36,589 bases of DNA from Mycolicibacterium austroafricanum (GCF_000612725.1 NZ_HG964450.1:96323-132911), one strand, 5' to 3'. Shown: positions 9,062 through 17,011, counted from the stretch's first letter. The notes: generated from the letters alone by a model not told the origin. Program-made: numbers and translations.

Positions 9062-9108
9062 CCAATAATGTGAGAGGGGGAAGCGCAGATCACTCCCCCG
9101 GGCTCACA
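9062..9108 (-). terminator. Hairpin terminator after recA-recX
   Basis: Read on the minus strand, TGTGAG and CCCCC arms (9095-9108) pair with GGGGG/CTCACA-complement arms (9069-9080). The stem is 6+5 bp with a small internal loop and a 14-nt apical loop, followed by TTATTGGG. It overlaps the recX stop codon, as an intrinsic terminator of the operon would. Confidence 0.55.
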
Positions 9109-9658
9109 CTTTCCGGCGTTCCCTTTCGTTCGCCAACTCCGCCGTGACCACATCGAACGCCATCGTCTGGTTGTAGCCACGCCGGGCGAGCATGCCGACC
9201 AGACGTCGCGCCACCTTGTTCTCGGCGTCCCTGTCGTCCGGATCGCCCAGCTTCTCGCGACGCAGCTTGTCGCGAACCAGCTGTTCGGCACGGGTGCGTT
9301 CGGCGCCGGCGTCGATCCCGGCCAACGCACCGTCGATCACCTCGTTGTCGACGCCCTTCTTACGCAGCTCGGCGGCCAAGGCGCGCTTGCCTTTTCCGGC
9401 GTTGAGGCGACGCGACCGCACCCACTGTTCGGCGAAGTCCTCGTCGTCGACGAGTCCGACCTGGGTCAGCCGGTCGAGGACGGCGGCGGCGATGTCGTCG
9501 GGATACCCGCGCTTGGCGAGCGCAGCCTCCAGCTCGGCACGGGTGCGCGCCCGGGCGGTGAGCAGGCGCAGGCACAATGCCCGCGCCTGCTCGCCACGCT
9601 TGGTGGACTCGTCGGCCTCCGCCGGATCAGAAGTCGACGGGAGCGGGAAGAGCGTCAT
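9104..9658 (-). CDS. recX: Recombination regulator RecX
   Basis: RecX binds RecA filaments and inhibits them. The 184-residue protein has the three tandem three-helix repeats of the family ([23 protein letters not shown] is part of the second), with [21 protein letters not shown] at the front. It overlaps the recA 3' end by 32 bp, the same arrangement known for mycobacterial recA-recX, so it should be co-transcribed and controlled by the recA promoters. A stable hairpin follows its stop codon. Confidence 0.95.
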   Translation of the reverse strand: MTLFPLPSTSDPAEADESTKRGEQARALCLRLLTARARTRAELEAALAKRGYPDDIAAAVLDRLTQVGLVDDEDFAEQWVRSRRLNAGKGKRALAAELRKKGVDNEVIDGALAGIDAGAERTRAEQLVRDKLRREKLGDPDDRDAENKVARRLVGMLARRGYNQTMAFDVVTAELANERERRKV

Positions 9659-10679
9659 CGTTCGCGTCGTCGGTCAACTGGGCCCCGATACCGAGCTTCT
9701 CTTTGATCTTCTTTTCGATCTCGTTGGCCACATCGACGTTCTGCAGCAAGAAGTTTCGCGCGTTCTCCTTGCCCTGCCCCAGCTGCTCGCCGTCGTAGGT
9801 GAACCAGGATCCGGACTTGCGGATGAAGCCGTGCTCGACACCCATGTCGATGAGCGAGCCTTCGCGGCTGATGCCCTTGCCGTAGAGGATGTCGAACTCG
9901 GCCTGCTTGAACGGCGGCGACACCTTGTTCTTGACGACCTTGACGCGGGTGCGGTTGCCGACCGCGTCGGTACCGTCCTTGAGGGTCTCGATGCGGCGCA
10001 CATCCATACGGACCGACGCGTAGAACTTCAGCGCCTTGCCACCCGTGGTGGTCTCGGGGGACCCGAACATCACACCGATCTTCTCGCGAAGCTGGTTGAT
10101 GAAGATCGCGGTGGTACCCGAATTGTTCAGCGCGCCGGTCATCTTCCGCAGCGCCTGGCTCATCAGGCGGGCCTGCAGGCCGACGTGACTGTCACCCATC
10201 TCGCCCTCGATCTCGGCGCGCGGCACCAGGGCAGCGACCGAGTCGATGACCAGGATGTCCAGCGCACCGGACCGGATCAGCATGTCGGCGATCTCGAGTG
10301 CCTGCTCACCGGTGTCGGGCTGGGAGACCAGCAGGGCATCGGTGTCCACGCCGAGCTTCTGGGCGTAGTCCGGGTCCAGCGCGTGCTCGGCGTCGATGAA
10401 CGCCGCGATGCCGCCCGCGGCCTGCGCGTTGGCCACGGCATGCAGCGCGACGGTGGTCTTACCGGAGGACTCCGGACCGTAGATCTCGACGACGCGGCCA
10501 CGGGGCAACCCGCCGATACCGAGCGCGACGTCCAGGGCGATGGAGCCGGTGGGGATGACCGCGATCGGCTGGCGCACCTCTTCGCCGAGCCGCATCACCG
10601 AGCCCTTGCCGAAGTTCTTGTCGATCTGTGCGAGCGCCAACTCCAGGGCCTTCTCGCGATCGGGGGCTTGCTGAGCCAT
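9627..10679 (-). CDS. recA: Recombinase RecA, without intein
   Basis: A DNA strand-exchange protein and LexA co-protease, 350 residues. Walker A is GPESSGKT at 68-75. [18 protein letters not shown] is the Walker B region, and loop L2 includes [17 protein letters not shown]. The ATG at 10679 has GGAGAGG upstream and gives the normal [13 protein letters not shown]-terminus. The open frame extends further 5' but that part is not RecA-like. The protein is continuous, unlike M. tuberculosis and M. leprae RecA, which carry inteins. Upstream lie a RecA-NDp-type promoter and a LexA box. recX overlaps the 3' end. Confidence 0.98.
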   Translation of the reverse strand: MAQQAPDREKALELALAQIDKNFGKGSVMRLGEEVRQPIAVIPTGSIALDVALGIGGLPRGRVVEIYGPESSGKTTVALHAVANAQAAGGIAAFIDAEHALDPDYAQKLGVDTDALLVSQPDTGEQALEIADMLIRSGALDILVIDSVAALVPRAEIEGEMGDSHVGLQARLMSQALRKMTGALNNSGTTAIFINQLREKIGVMFGSPETTTGGKALKFYASVRMDVRRIETLKDGTDAVGNRTRVKVVKNKVSPPFKQAEFDILYGKGISREGSLIDMGVEHGFIRKSGSWFTYDGEQLGQGKENARNFLLQNVDVANEIEKKIKEKLGIGAQLTDDANDDALPAPVDF

Positions 10680-10732
10680 GGTGATACCTCTCCGGTAGTC
10701 GTTGTTGACCGGTTCTCGGTCGGTTGGCCGTG

Positions 10733-10755
10733 ACGCTATGCGAGGCCACCGACAA
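10733..10755 (-). promoter_or_regulatory. recA P1 promoter, RecA-NDp / PafBC type
   Basis: On the minus strand TTGTCGGTG (10747-10755) is followed by exactly 8 nt and then TAGCGT (10733-10738). This matches the mycobacterial tTGTCRgtg-N8-TAnnnT motif of LexA-independent, PafBC-dependent DNA-damage promoters. It lies 54 bp upstream of the recA ATG. Confidence 0.85.
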
Positions 10756-10785
10756 GTCGCTGGGTCGAACTCCCCCCACAGTAGA

Positions 10786-10799
10786 CGAACAGGTGTTCG
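10786..10799. promoter_or_regulatory. LexA (SOS) box upstream of recA
   Basis: CGAACAGGTGTTCG is a perfect CGAAC-N4-GTTCG palindrome, matching the mycobacterial LexA consensus TCGAAC-N4-GTTCGA except at the first base on one side. It lies between recA and the divergent hydrolase gene, about 25 bp from the hydrolase -10. Confidence 0.9.
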
Positions 10800-10823
10800 A
10801 TTCAAGCGGACACGCCGACGGAC

Positions 10824-10829
10824 TATCTT
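10824..10829 (+). promoter_or_regulatory. -10 hexamer for leaderless hydrolase gene
   Basis: TATCTT lies 8 nt before the ATG at 10838. Its -35 region (about 10800-10806) directly abuts the LexA box. Confidence 0.5.
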
Positions 10830-10837
10830 TTCCGGGT

Positions 10838-11693
10838 ATGACGCGCCAGGAGGTCCAGATCCCTGCCGACGGCGGGCAGATCGCGGCGTACGTGTACCGA
10901 CCGCAGGTCACCGGCGGTGGCACCGCATGCATCGTGATGGCACACGGCTTCACCGGCACCCGCGACGACGGTCTTCCGGATTACGCCGAGGCGTTCTGCG
11001 CCGCCGGCCACACCGTCGTGCTGTTCGACTACCGCCACTTCGGCGCGTCGACCGGTGAGCCCCGCCAGCTGCTCGACATCGCCGAGCAGCGCCGCGACTA
11101 CCACACGGTGATCGCGTGGGCCCGCCACCTCGACGGTGTCGACCCGAACCGGATCGTGGTGTGGGGTTCGTCGTTCAGCGGCGGCCACGTGCTCGCCGTC
11201 GCCGCCGAGGACCCCCGGATCGCCGCGGTGATCGCGCAGGCGCCGTTCACCGACGCACTCGCCACCCTGCGCGAGATACCGCCGAGGAACATCCCCCTGC
11301 TGCTGATCGCCGCCGTGCGCGACCAGGTCGGCGCGTGGCGCGGACGGCCGCCACACACGGTGGCCGCCGTCGGCTCCCCCGGCACCGTCGCCGCACTCAC
11401 CTCACCGGACGCCAAGCCCGGCTTCGAAGCCATACTCGGACCGCCTCATGTTCACGTTCGCGTTCAACCGGCCCGGCCGCAAGGCCGCGAAACTGCGGAT
11501 GCCGGTGCTGCTGTGTGTCTGCGACGACGACGTCGTCACCCCGCCGGGACCGTCGGTCGAGGCGGCGCACCGCGCCCCCCGTGGCGAACTGCGCCGCTAC
11601 CCGTACGGCCATTTCGACATCTATCACGACCCGAAGGCCAGGGCCGACCAGCTGGAGTTCCTGGCGCGCGTCGTCGGTGACCGCACCGCCTGA
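10838..11693 (+). pseudogene. Alpha/beta hydrolase with frameshift near 11430-11447
   Basis: The ATG at 10838 opens an alpha/beta hydrolase: HGFTGTRDDGLPDYAEAF (oxyanion region), nucleophile elbow WGSSFSGG and a lid region. In this frame the sequence becomes Arg/Pro-rich nonsense after PGFEAILG (about 11440). The rest of the fold continues in the next frame, from MFTFAFNRPGRKAAKL (11448), with the acid loop CVCDDDVVTPP and the catalytic-His region RRYPYGHFDIYHD, ending at 11693. The pieces span 856 bp, not a multiple of three. A small deletion or indel at the junction explains this. It could be a recent inactivation or a sequencing error, since codon use on both sides is normal. It is divergent from recA. 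Confidence 0.75.
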
Positions 11694-11782
11694 CCGATCC
11701 TGGACGCACCGCGTGCGACGGTCCTGTCGCGGATCATCCGGGTGCGGCGGGCCCCAGGATGCGGGAGCGCCGGCGCTGAGAT

Positions 11783-11977
11783 TCACCACTGGTCGCGCGG
11801 GACGTCGAAGTCCGCGCACAGCGCCCGCCACACGTCGCGCGGCTCGACGCCGTCCTCGATGGCCTGCGCGGCGGTGCGGCCTCCCATGCTGGTCAGCACG
11901 TGGTCCACCAGCATCGACGACGCCCGCACCGCACCGAACTGTCCCGCGACGAGCTCCTGGAATTCCGTCAACCGCAC
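11783..11977 (-). CDS. DUF3046 family small protein (Rv2738c-like)
   Basis: A 64-residue protein starting at GTG, recognisable as DUF3046: MRLTEFQELVAGQFG, then MLVDHVLTSMGGRTAAQAIEDG, then PRDVWRALCADFDVP. It is soluble and its function is unknown. The gene lies just 9 bp downstream of the glycosyltransferase, between it and recA, as in M. tuberculosis (Rv2737c recA, Rv2738c, Rv2739c). Confidence 0.9.
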   Translation of the reverse strand: MRLTEFQELVAGQFGAVRASSMLVDHVLTSMGGRTAAQAIEDGVEPRDVWRALCADFDVPRDQW

Positions 11978-11986
11978 GGGGCCAAT

Positions 11987-13159
11987 TTACGCCGGGGCCC
12001 CGAGGGCGGCGTGGCACACCCGTACCGGATCGGCGACGTCCGCGACGCCCGCCCCGGCAAGGCGGGCAGCCTCCCGATAGCCCGGCGAGCCGAGCACTTC
12101 CTGCACGGCGGCGGTCAGCGTCGAACCGGTCAGCGGCCGGACGAGCTGCGCACTGCCTTGGCGGACAAGGCGATTGGCGATCTCCCATTGGTCTCCCCCG
12201 CCGGGGACCACGACCATCGGGACGCCGGCCAGCAACGACTTCGCGACCGTACCGTGCCCGCCGCCACAGATCAGCAGATCCGCCTTCGCCAGCAGTTCGT
12301 CCTGCCGGCCGAGACCGACCACCGCCCACGGCGGGACCTCGGCGTCGGGTCCCTCGAGGCGCGACACCACCACCCGCGCCCCCTCGGGCAGCACCTCGCC
12401 GGGCACCAGCGTCGCCAACGCCAGTTCGGCCAGCCCGACCGCACCGGTCGTCGCGGTCGACGGGGCCACCACGACGACGGGGCCGTCCCCGGCGGGCAGC
12501 CGCAGCACGTGCGTCGTCGGCTCGAAGTGCAGCGGACCCACGACGACCGCGTCTGCCGGCCAGTCCGGGCGAGGCACCTCCAGTGCGGGCAGCGTGGCGA
12601 TCAGGCGACACACCGGGCCCGGATCCGCGGCGGGCAGCCCGATCCCGACCCGCGCTTCGGACCGCTGGCGCAGGCCGGCACGCCACGAGCGGGCGCTGAG
12701 TGCCCGCAGCACCGCATCGCGCAGCCGGCCGCGCAGGCCGGTTCCCGGTGCCAGCCCGCTGCCGATCGGCGGCAGACCCTTGGACGGGTGGTAGAGCGGA
12801 TGGGTGTTCAGTTCCGCCCACGGCAGTCCCAGCAGGTCGGCGGCCAGCCCGCCACAGGTGGTGATCGAATCCGAGATCACCAGGTCCGGTGCCAGCGCGG
12901 CGATCGGGTCCTTGTTGAGGACGGCCATCCGGGCGGCGCGGTGGTGGATCTTGGCGCCGGCGTCGGTGTCGTCGTCGTCGGCGGTGGGGTCCAGGCCGAG
13001 CAGTTCGACCGCATCGACGCCTTCCCGACGCGCCGTGTCGAGCCATTTGGTTCCGGTCAGCAACGTGGGGTGGTCCCCGGCCGCCAGAAACCTCAGGCAC
13101 AGCGCGATCGCCGGGAAAGCGTGCCCCGGGTCAGGTCCTGCGACCACGGCAACGCGCAT
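11987..13159 (-). CDS. GT-B fold glycosyltransferase (Rv2739c-like)
   Basis: A 390-residue GT1/MGT-type glycosyltransferase. The N-terminal half starts MRVAVVAGPDPGHAFPAIAL, with the GHxxP pocket. The C-terminal half contains the nucleotide-sugar signature: LLICGGGHGTVAKSLLAG, then VPMVVVPGGGDQWEIANRL. The donor and acceptor are unknown. The ATG at 13159 was chosen because the frame beyond it runs antisense through ephG and because a -10-like hexamer sits 7 nt upstream. It is probably transcribed with DUF3046 and is divergent from ephG. Confidence 0.9.
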   Translation of the reverse strand: MRVAVVAGPDPGHAFPAIALCLRFLAAGDHPTLLTGTKWLDTARREGVDAVELLGLDPTADDDDTDAGAKIHHRAARMAVLNKDPIAALAPDLVISDSITTCGGLAADLLGLPWAELNTHPLYHPSKGLPPIGSGLAPGTGLRGRLRDAVLRALSARSWRAGLRQRSEARVGIGLPAADPGPVCRLIATLPALEVPRPDWPADAVVVGPLHFEPTTHVLRLPAGDGPVVVVAPSTATTGAVGLAELALATLVPGEVLPEGARVVVSRLEGPDAEVPPWAVVGLGRQDELLAKADLLICGGGHGTVAKSLLAGVPMVVVPGGGDQWEIANRLVRQGSAQLVRPLTGSTLTAAVQEVLGSPGYREAARLAGAGVADVADPVRVCHAALGAPA

Positions 13160-13166
13160 GCGGGCT

Positions 13167-13172
13167 ACCCTG
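13167..13172 (-). promoter_or_regulatory. -10 hexamer for glycosyltransferase gene
   Basis: CAGGGT on the minus strand, 7 nt before the ATG at 13159. It matches A2 and T6 of the -10 but lacks T1, so it is weaker than the others. It is 16 bp from the opposing ephG -10. Confidence 0.4.
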
Positions 13173-13188
13173 CCACACCGTCCGCGGT

Positions 13189-13194
13189 TAGGCT
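13189..13194 (+). promoter_or_regulatory. -10 hexamer for leaderless ephG
   Basis: TAGGCT lies 8 nt before the ATG at 13203 and occupies the position expected for the -35 of the opposite glycosyltransferase promoter. Confidence 0.5.
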
Positions 13195-13202
13195 CGGGCG
13201 AT

Positions 13203-13724
13203 ATGACCGACGATGCCCAGGCCACACTGCGGCCGACCGCCACCACCGACGCCCCCGACACGGTTCGCAAGTTCCTTTTCGCGCTGGCGGAGCAGGATTT
13301 CGACACTTTCGAGTCGCTGGCGGCGCCCGATCTGGTCTGGCAGAACGTCGGCCTGCCGTCCATCCGGGGGCGCAGCAGGATCATGAAGATGTTGCGCCGC
13401 GGCGAAGGCAAGTTCGGGTTCCTGGTGAAGTTCCACCGCATCGCCGCCAGCGATGAGCGCTTGCGCGAAGAGCGGACCGGCACCGATGGGCGCTTGCGCG
13501 AAGAGCGGACCGGCGCAGGCGCCACAGTGCTCACCGAGCGCACCGATGCGCTGGTCTTCGGGAAGCTGCGGCTGCAGTTCTGGGTGTGCGGCACGTTCGA
13601 GCTGAACGACGCCGGCCAGGTCACGCTGTGGCGCGACTACTTCGACTACGCCGACTTCCTGATCAAGGCACCGCTGCGGGCGCTCGCCGGGCTGGTGGTG
13701 CCGTCACTTCGTCCGACCTTCTGA
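13203..13724 (+). CDS. ephG: Limonene-1,2-epoxide-hydrolase family protein EphG
   Basis: An epoxide hydrolase of the small alpha+beta-barrel LEH family, 173 residues. M. tuberculosis EphG is 149 residues as I recall. Active-site elements are visible: R113 and D115 (ERTDAL), D145 (TLWRDYFD) and N48 (VWQNVG). The LEH Tyr that helps hold the catalytic water is replaced by W46. The extra length is an in-frame 2 x 11-residue repeat (DERLREERTGT, DGRLREERTGA; residues 84-105) between the HRI and VLTERTDAL strands. The natural substrate is unknown; sterol or fatty epoxides have been proposed for the mycobacterial family. Confidence 0.9.
   Translation: MTDDAQATLRPTATTDAPDTVRKFLFALAEQDFDTFESLAAPDLVWQNVGLPSIRGRSRIMKMLRRGEGKFGFLVKFHRIAASDERLREERTGTDGRLREERTGAGATVLTERTDALVFGKLRLQFWVCGTFELNDAGQVTLWRDYFDYADFLIKAPLRALAGLVVPSLRPTF
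13452..13517 (+). repeat. In-frame tandem repeat, 2 x 33 bp, inside ephG
   Basis: Two direct copies of a 33-bp unit (13452-13484 and 13485-13517), 30 of 33 bases identical, share the core GCGCTTGCGCGAAGAGCGG. Each adds 11 mostly charged residues without a stop, in a loop between two beta strands of EphG. Confidence 0.95.
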
Positions 13725-13757
13725 GCCACGCTCGGCTCGGGTCCGGCTCAGGCGTTC

Positions 13758-14576
13758 TCAGGCCTGTTTCAGCCGGCCCAACTCGTCGAACGCCTGCGCC
13801 CAGCCGGTCAGCCGGTCGGTGGCCATCCCGAGCTCGTCACGGTACCGGCGCTGCGTCATCGGCGAGCGCGACATCGGGCCGGAATTCGCGGCGGACACCA
13901 ATTGCGCTGCCGCGGAAACCATCTCGTTGTATTGACGGGCGCCGCGGTCGAGTTGGGTGGTGTACGCGGTGATCGTGGGCGCCAGGTAGGCGCGAGATTG
14001 CGGCGCCGATCTGGCGGCCTTCTCCATCGACACCACTTCGGTGGCGGTCGCGGCCATCGTCGCGGCGGTCTGCTCGGCGGCCACCCGCAACTCGAGCAGC
14101 TCGCCCGCGGGCAGCAGCTGCCCGCGCTCCATGACTCCCAACAGCGAGAACAGCCCGCGCTCGGACGCCGCCAGCGAGGCCATCGGTTGGCGGGCCGCCG
14201 ACCCCAGCGGCGGCAGCCGACGTGCGGCCCTGCTCCGCTGCGGCGGTAGGGGTTCGCCCCGCAGCCACCGGTAGCGCAGGAACGCCAGCGTCGCGAGGAA
14301 CCCGGCCCCGACCGCGATCGGCGCCGGGATGAACAGCGCCCAGACCGGTGTGCTCCAGGAGGCCAGCAGCGCGGTCACCCCGACCCACAACACCGTCGAC
14401 AGCGTGAAGAACACCCCCAGCCGCAGCGCCCAACGCCGCTTGCGCAGCAGTTTGGCGCGCGGATCGGCGGCGGCATGGAGCTTTTCGGCCACCATGTCCG
14501 ACCAATCCGCGGCGGTGTCGATACCGCGCTGCGCCAACGAACGCCACGCCTCTGGTCTGCCGGTTCGGGTACTCAC
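13758..14576 (-). CDS. pspM: Psp-system membrane protein PspM (Rv2743c-like)
   Basis: A 272-residue protein with two adjacent membrane helices near residues 52-73 and 78-98 (LRLGVFFTLSTVLWVGVTALL, VWALFIPAPIAVGAGFLATL) and a long cytoplasmic Ala/Glu-rich C-terminal domain. The GTG at 14576 (VSTRTGRPE) was chosen because GGGAG lies six nt upstream. It lies 19 bp downstream of pspA. In M. tuberculosis ClgR, PspA, PspM and PspN form the envelope-stress chain, with PspM as the integral-membrane partner. pspN is not found downstream; ephG converges instead. Confidence 0.85.
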   Translation of the reverse strand: MSTRTGRPEAWRSLAQRGIDTAADWSDMVAEKLHAAADPRAKLLRKRRWALRLGVFFTLSTVLWVGVTALLASWSTPVWALFIPAPIAVGAGFLATLAFLRYRWLRGEPLPPQRSRAARRLPPLGSAARQPMASLAASERGLFSLLGVMERGQLLPAGELLELRVAAEQTAATMAATATEVVSMEKAARSAPQSRAYLAPTITAYTTQLDRGARQYNEMVSAAAQLVSAANSGPMSRSPMTQRRYRDELGMATDRLTGWAQAFDELGRLKQA

Positions 14577-14595
14577 CACTAACTCCCGTCGAAAG

Positions 14596-15414
14596 TTACT
14601 GCGACAGCGGGTTTTCCGGTGCCGGATTGGCCGCCGGGGTGGCCGGGGACTGCGCCGGGGTGGCTTGGGTGGCGCCCCCGGCGGGAAGCTGCTCGCCCCG
14701 CATGGACGCCCGGATCTGCTCAAGCCGCGAGTGCCCGGCCATCTGCACGCTGGCCTGCTGGACCTCCATCATCCGGCCCTGCACGGAGTTCTGCGCCAGC
14801 TCGGCGGAGCCCATCGCGTTGGCGTAGCGGCGCTCGATCTTGTCGCGGACCTCGTCGAGGCTCGGCGTGCTGCCGGGGGCGGCGATCTCGCTCATCGACC
14901 GCAGCGAGGCGCTGACCTGCTCCTGCATCTTGGCCTGCTCGAGCTGGGACAGCAGTTTGGTGCGTTCGGCGATCTTCTGCTGCAACACCATCGCGTTCTG
15001 CTCGACGGCCTTCTTGGCCTGGCCGGCGGCCTGCAGGGCCTGGTCGTGCAGGGCCTTGAGGTCCTCGACGCTCTGTTCTGCGGTGACCAGTTGCGCGGCG
15101 AACGCCTCGGCGGCGTTGTTGTACTCGGTGGCCTTGCCCGCATCACCGGCAGCGACAGCCTGATCGGCCAGGGTGAGTGCCTGACGGACGTTGACCTGCA
15201 GCTTCTCGATGTCGGCGAGCTGGCGGTTGAGCCGCATCTCCAATTGACGCTGGTTGCCGATCACCTGCGCCGCCTGCTGCGTCAGCGCCTGATGCTGACG
15301 CTGAGCCTCCTCGATGGCCTGCTGGATCTGCACCTTCGGGTCGGCGTACTCATCGACCTTGGAGCTGAACAGCGCCATGAGGTATTTCCACGCCTTGGTG
15401 AACGGATTGGCCAT
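14596..15414 (-). CDS. pspA: Phage-shock protein A (35 kDa antigen, Rv2744c-like)
   Basis: A PspA/Vipp1 (ESCRT-III-like) membrane-stress protein of 272 residues. It opens with the amphipathic [19 protein letters not shown], continues as a long coiled coil to about residue 220, and ends in an Ala/Pro/Thr-rich tail ([19 protein letters not shown]). It acts at the inner face of the plasma membrane and binds ClgR in M. tuberculosis. It sits between clgR (109 bp upstream) and pspM (19 bp downstream), the conserved operon order. Confidence 0.95.
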   Translation of the reverse strand: MANPFTKAWKYLMALFSSKVDEYADPKVQIQQAIEEAQRQHQALTQQAAQVIGNQRQLEMRLNRQLADIEKLQVNVRQALTLADQAVAAGDAGKATEYNNAAEAFAAQLVTAEQSVEDLKALHDQALQAAGQAKKAVEQNAMVLQQKIAERTKLLSQLEQAKMQEQVSASLRSMSEIAAPGSTPSLDEVRDKIERRYANAMGSAELAQNSVQGRMMEVQQASVQMAGHSRLEQIRASMRGEQLPAGGATQATPAQSPATPAANPAPENPLSQ

Positions 15415-15523
15415 GAGTTCATTCCGCCTTCGTGTCTGTCGAACTGTGTCGGTTGTACCGGCAAGTACCTAGACCCAACTTATCGGGTCCGCGCAGTCGC
15501 CACACCCCTGCACGGGGAAGCGG

Positions 15524-15856
15524 TCAGGCCACCGCCATCGACACGACCTGCGGAATGACGACCTTGGTGGTGACGTCGATACCGGCGGTGCCGATGGGCT
15601 CGGGCGCCGCCACCCGCGCTTCCTCGACGGCCATTTCGTCACCGGCCTCGGAGAGCACCCGCGACAGCGGGACGTCCAGCGCCCCGCAGATGGCGCTGAG
15701 CAGCTCGCTGGAGGCTTCTTTGCGGCCGCGCTCGACCTCCGACAGGTAGCCCAGGCTCACCCGCGCCGAATCCGAGACCTCCCGCAGGGTCCGCCCCTGC
15801 TCGACCCGGGCGCGACGCAGCACGTCGCCGATGACCTCCCGCAGCAGTGTCGTCAT
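15524..15856 (-). CDS. clgR: Stress transcriptional activator ClgR
   Basis: An XRE-family regulator of 110 residues. The helix-turn-helix spans about residues 10-65 ([21 protein letters not shown]). ClgR activates clp protease genes and the psp operon. The ATG at 15856 has GGAAGGGG upstream; a longer open frame to 15946 is not ClgR-like. A SigE-type promoter lies 42-69 bp upstream of the ATG. The C-terminus is hydrophobic and ends MAVA, resembling a Clp degron; corynebacterial ClgR is a known ClpCP substrate, so regulated proteolysis is plausible here. Confidence 0.95.
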   Translation of the reverse strand: MTTLLREVIGDVLRRARVEQGRTLREVSDSARVSLGYLSEVERGRKEASSELLSAICGALDVPLSRVLSEAGDEMAVEEARVAAPEPIGTAGIDVTTKVVIPQVVSMAVA

Positions 15857-15897
15857 CGCGCGCCCCTTCCGATTGTCGTCGGTGTGCTTTCCAGACC

Positions 15898-15925
15898 AAC
15901 GCTCGATGCCGCCCGGATGGTTCCC
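15898..15925 (-). promoter_or_regulatory. SigE-type promoter of clgR-pspA-pspM
   Basis: Minus strand: GGGAAC (15920-15925), an 18-nt spacer, then CGTT (15898-15901). This matches the GGAAC / CGTT pattern of mycobacterial SigE promoters. It lies between the cinA-like stop and the clgR start and agrees with SigE control of clgR in M. tuberculosis. Confidence 0.7.
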
Positions 15926-15942
15926 GAACGCGGCACCGTTGT

Positions 15943-16431
15943 TCACTGCCGCTCGACCAGCAGCCGCAGCCGGTGCACCGCGGCGTGCACGGCGGCCAGC
16001 CGGATGTCCCAGCGTCCGCCCGCGAGCTGTAACCGCACCACGTCGGTGTCCACCGGCCCGGCCAGGCCGAGGAACACGGTGCCGACCCGGTGCCCTCCGT
16101 GAGGTTCCGGACCCGCCACCCCGGTGAGGCCGACACCCCAGGTCGCCCCGCAGCGCTGCATCGCGCCGACGGCCAGCGCACGAGCGGTGGGTTCGGCGAC
16201 GGGACCGACTTCGGCGAGTAGCTCGGGGGCCACACCGGCCAGTTCGGCCTTGGTCTCCACGGTGTAGGTGACCAGGCCGCCCCGCAGCACCGTGCTGGCG
16301 CCCGGCACGCCGGCCAGGGTGGCGGCCAACAGCCCGGCGGTCAACGATTCGGCCGTCGCCACCGTCTGCCTGCGCACGGTCAGATCGGCGATCAGGGCAC
16401 GCGCGTCGTCATTGACCAGCGGATCGTCCAC
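15943..16431 (-). CDS. CinA C-terminal domain protein / nicotinamide-nucleotide amidase (PncC-like)
   Basis: A 162-residue stand-alone CinA C-terminal domain, the family of NMN deamidases (PncC). Characteristic pieces are [24 protein letters not shown] with its catalytic Ser region, the [17 protein letters not shown] segment, [15 protein letters not shown] and [10 protein letters not shown]. It would convert nicotinamide mononucleotide to nicotinate mononucleotide. The gene overlaps pgsA by 23 bp, so the two are coupled. pgsA-cinA-clgR is a common actinobacterial arrangement. Confidence 0.9.
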   Translation of the reverse strand: MDDPLVNDDARALIADLTVRRQTVATAESLTAGLLAATLAGVPGASTVLRGGLVTYTVETKAELAGVAPELLAEVGPVAEPTARALAVGAMQRCGATWGVGLTGVAGPEPHGGHRVGTVFLGLAGPVDTDVVRLQLAGGRWDIRLAAVHAAVHRLRLLVERQ

Positions 16432-17005
16432 GCCAGTCCCTCACCGCCGACACGAAATAGTCCACCCCGGTGGTGACGGTCAGTGCCACCGCGGCGAGCA
16501 TGATCACCCAGGCGCCGGTCAGCCATCCGTCGGACAGCGGAAGCACGAACAACCCGATGGCCACGGCCTGCACGAGGGTCTTCAGCTTGCCGCCGCGGCT
16601 GGCCGGGATCACGCCGCGGCGCAACACCACCAGGCGCAGAAGCGTCACCCCGAGCTCGCGGACCAGGATCACCACGGTCACCCACCACGGCAGGTCCCCG
16701 AGGACGGAGAGCCCGACCAACGCCGACCCGATGAGGGCCTTGTCCGCGATCGGGTCCGCCAGAGTGCCGAACTCGGTGACCATTCCGTAACTGCGGGCCA
16801 ACGCCCCGTCGAAGCGATCGGTGATCACCGCGACTGCGAACACGACGAATGCGGTTATCCGCCACGACGTTTCCTGACCGTCGCCGGCGAACAGCGCGAA
16901 CAGGAATACCGGTACCAGCGCCATCCGGATGCCGGTGAGCAGGTTGGCGAGGTTCGCGACCCGGGCACGGGGAACCACAGGATCGGTATGTGGTTGGCCC
17001 GGCAC
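16409..17005 (-). CDS. pgsA: CDP-alcohol phosphatidyltransferase (PgsA3-like phosphatidylglycerophosphate synthase)
   Basis: An integral membrane enzyme of the CDP-alcohol phosphatidyltransferase family, about 198 residues with roughly six helices. The catalytic signature is complete: DRFDGALARSYGMVTEFG followed by TLADPIAD, giving the Asp residues that bind metal and CDP-diacylglycerol. It makes phosphatidylglycerophosphate from CDP-DAG and glycerol-3-phosphate, by family assignment. Two GTG starts are available at 17011 and 17005. I chose 17005 because a TATTCT -10 ends 6 nt before it, which indicates a leaderless mRNA. It is divergent from argA. Confidence 0.9.
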   Translation of the reverse strand: MPGQPHTDPVVPRARVANLANLLTGIRMALVPVFLFALFAGDGQETSWRITAFVVFAVAVITDRFDGALARSYGMVTEFGTLADPIADKALIGSALVGLSVLGDLPWWVTVVILVRELGVTLLRLVVLRRGVIPASRGGKLKTLVQAVAIGLFVLPLSDGWLTGAWVIMLAAVALTVTTGVDYFVSAVRDWRGRSAGQ

Positions 17006-17011
17006 CGCCAC

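Noticed and set aside
9627..10679. RecA intein
   Set aside because: Checked because M. tuberculosis RecA has one; the RecA sequence here is continuous.
9192..10733. 513-residue plus-strand open frame opposite recA-recX
   Set aside because: Shadow of recA/recX, which are unmistakable on the other strand.
11696..11762. ATCCTGG/CCAGGAT inverted repeat as terminator of the hydrolase
   Set aside because: Only 7 bp of stem with a loop of about 50 nt; too weak to call.
13721..13751. CTGAGCC/GGCTCAG stem between ephG and pspM
   Set aside because: A 7-bp stem with a 17-nt loop and no U-tract; possible but not listed as a feature.
15934..15946. Longer ClgR start near 15946
   Set aside because: The added 30 residues are not ClgR-like and overlap the SigE promoter; the ATG at 15856 has a good ribosome site.
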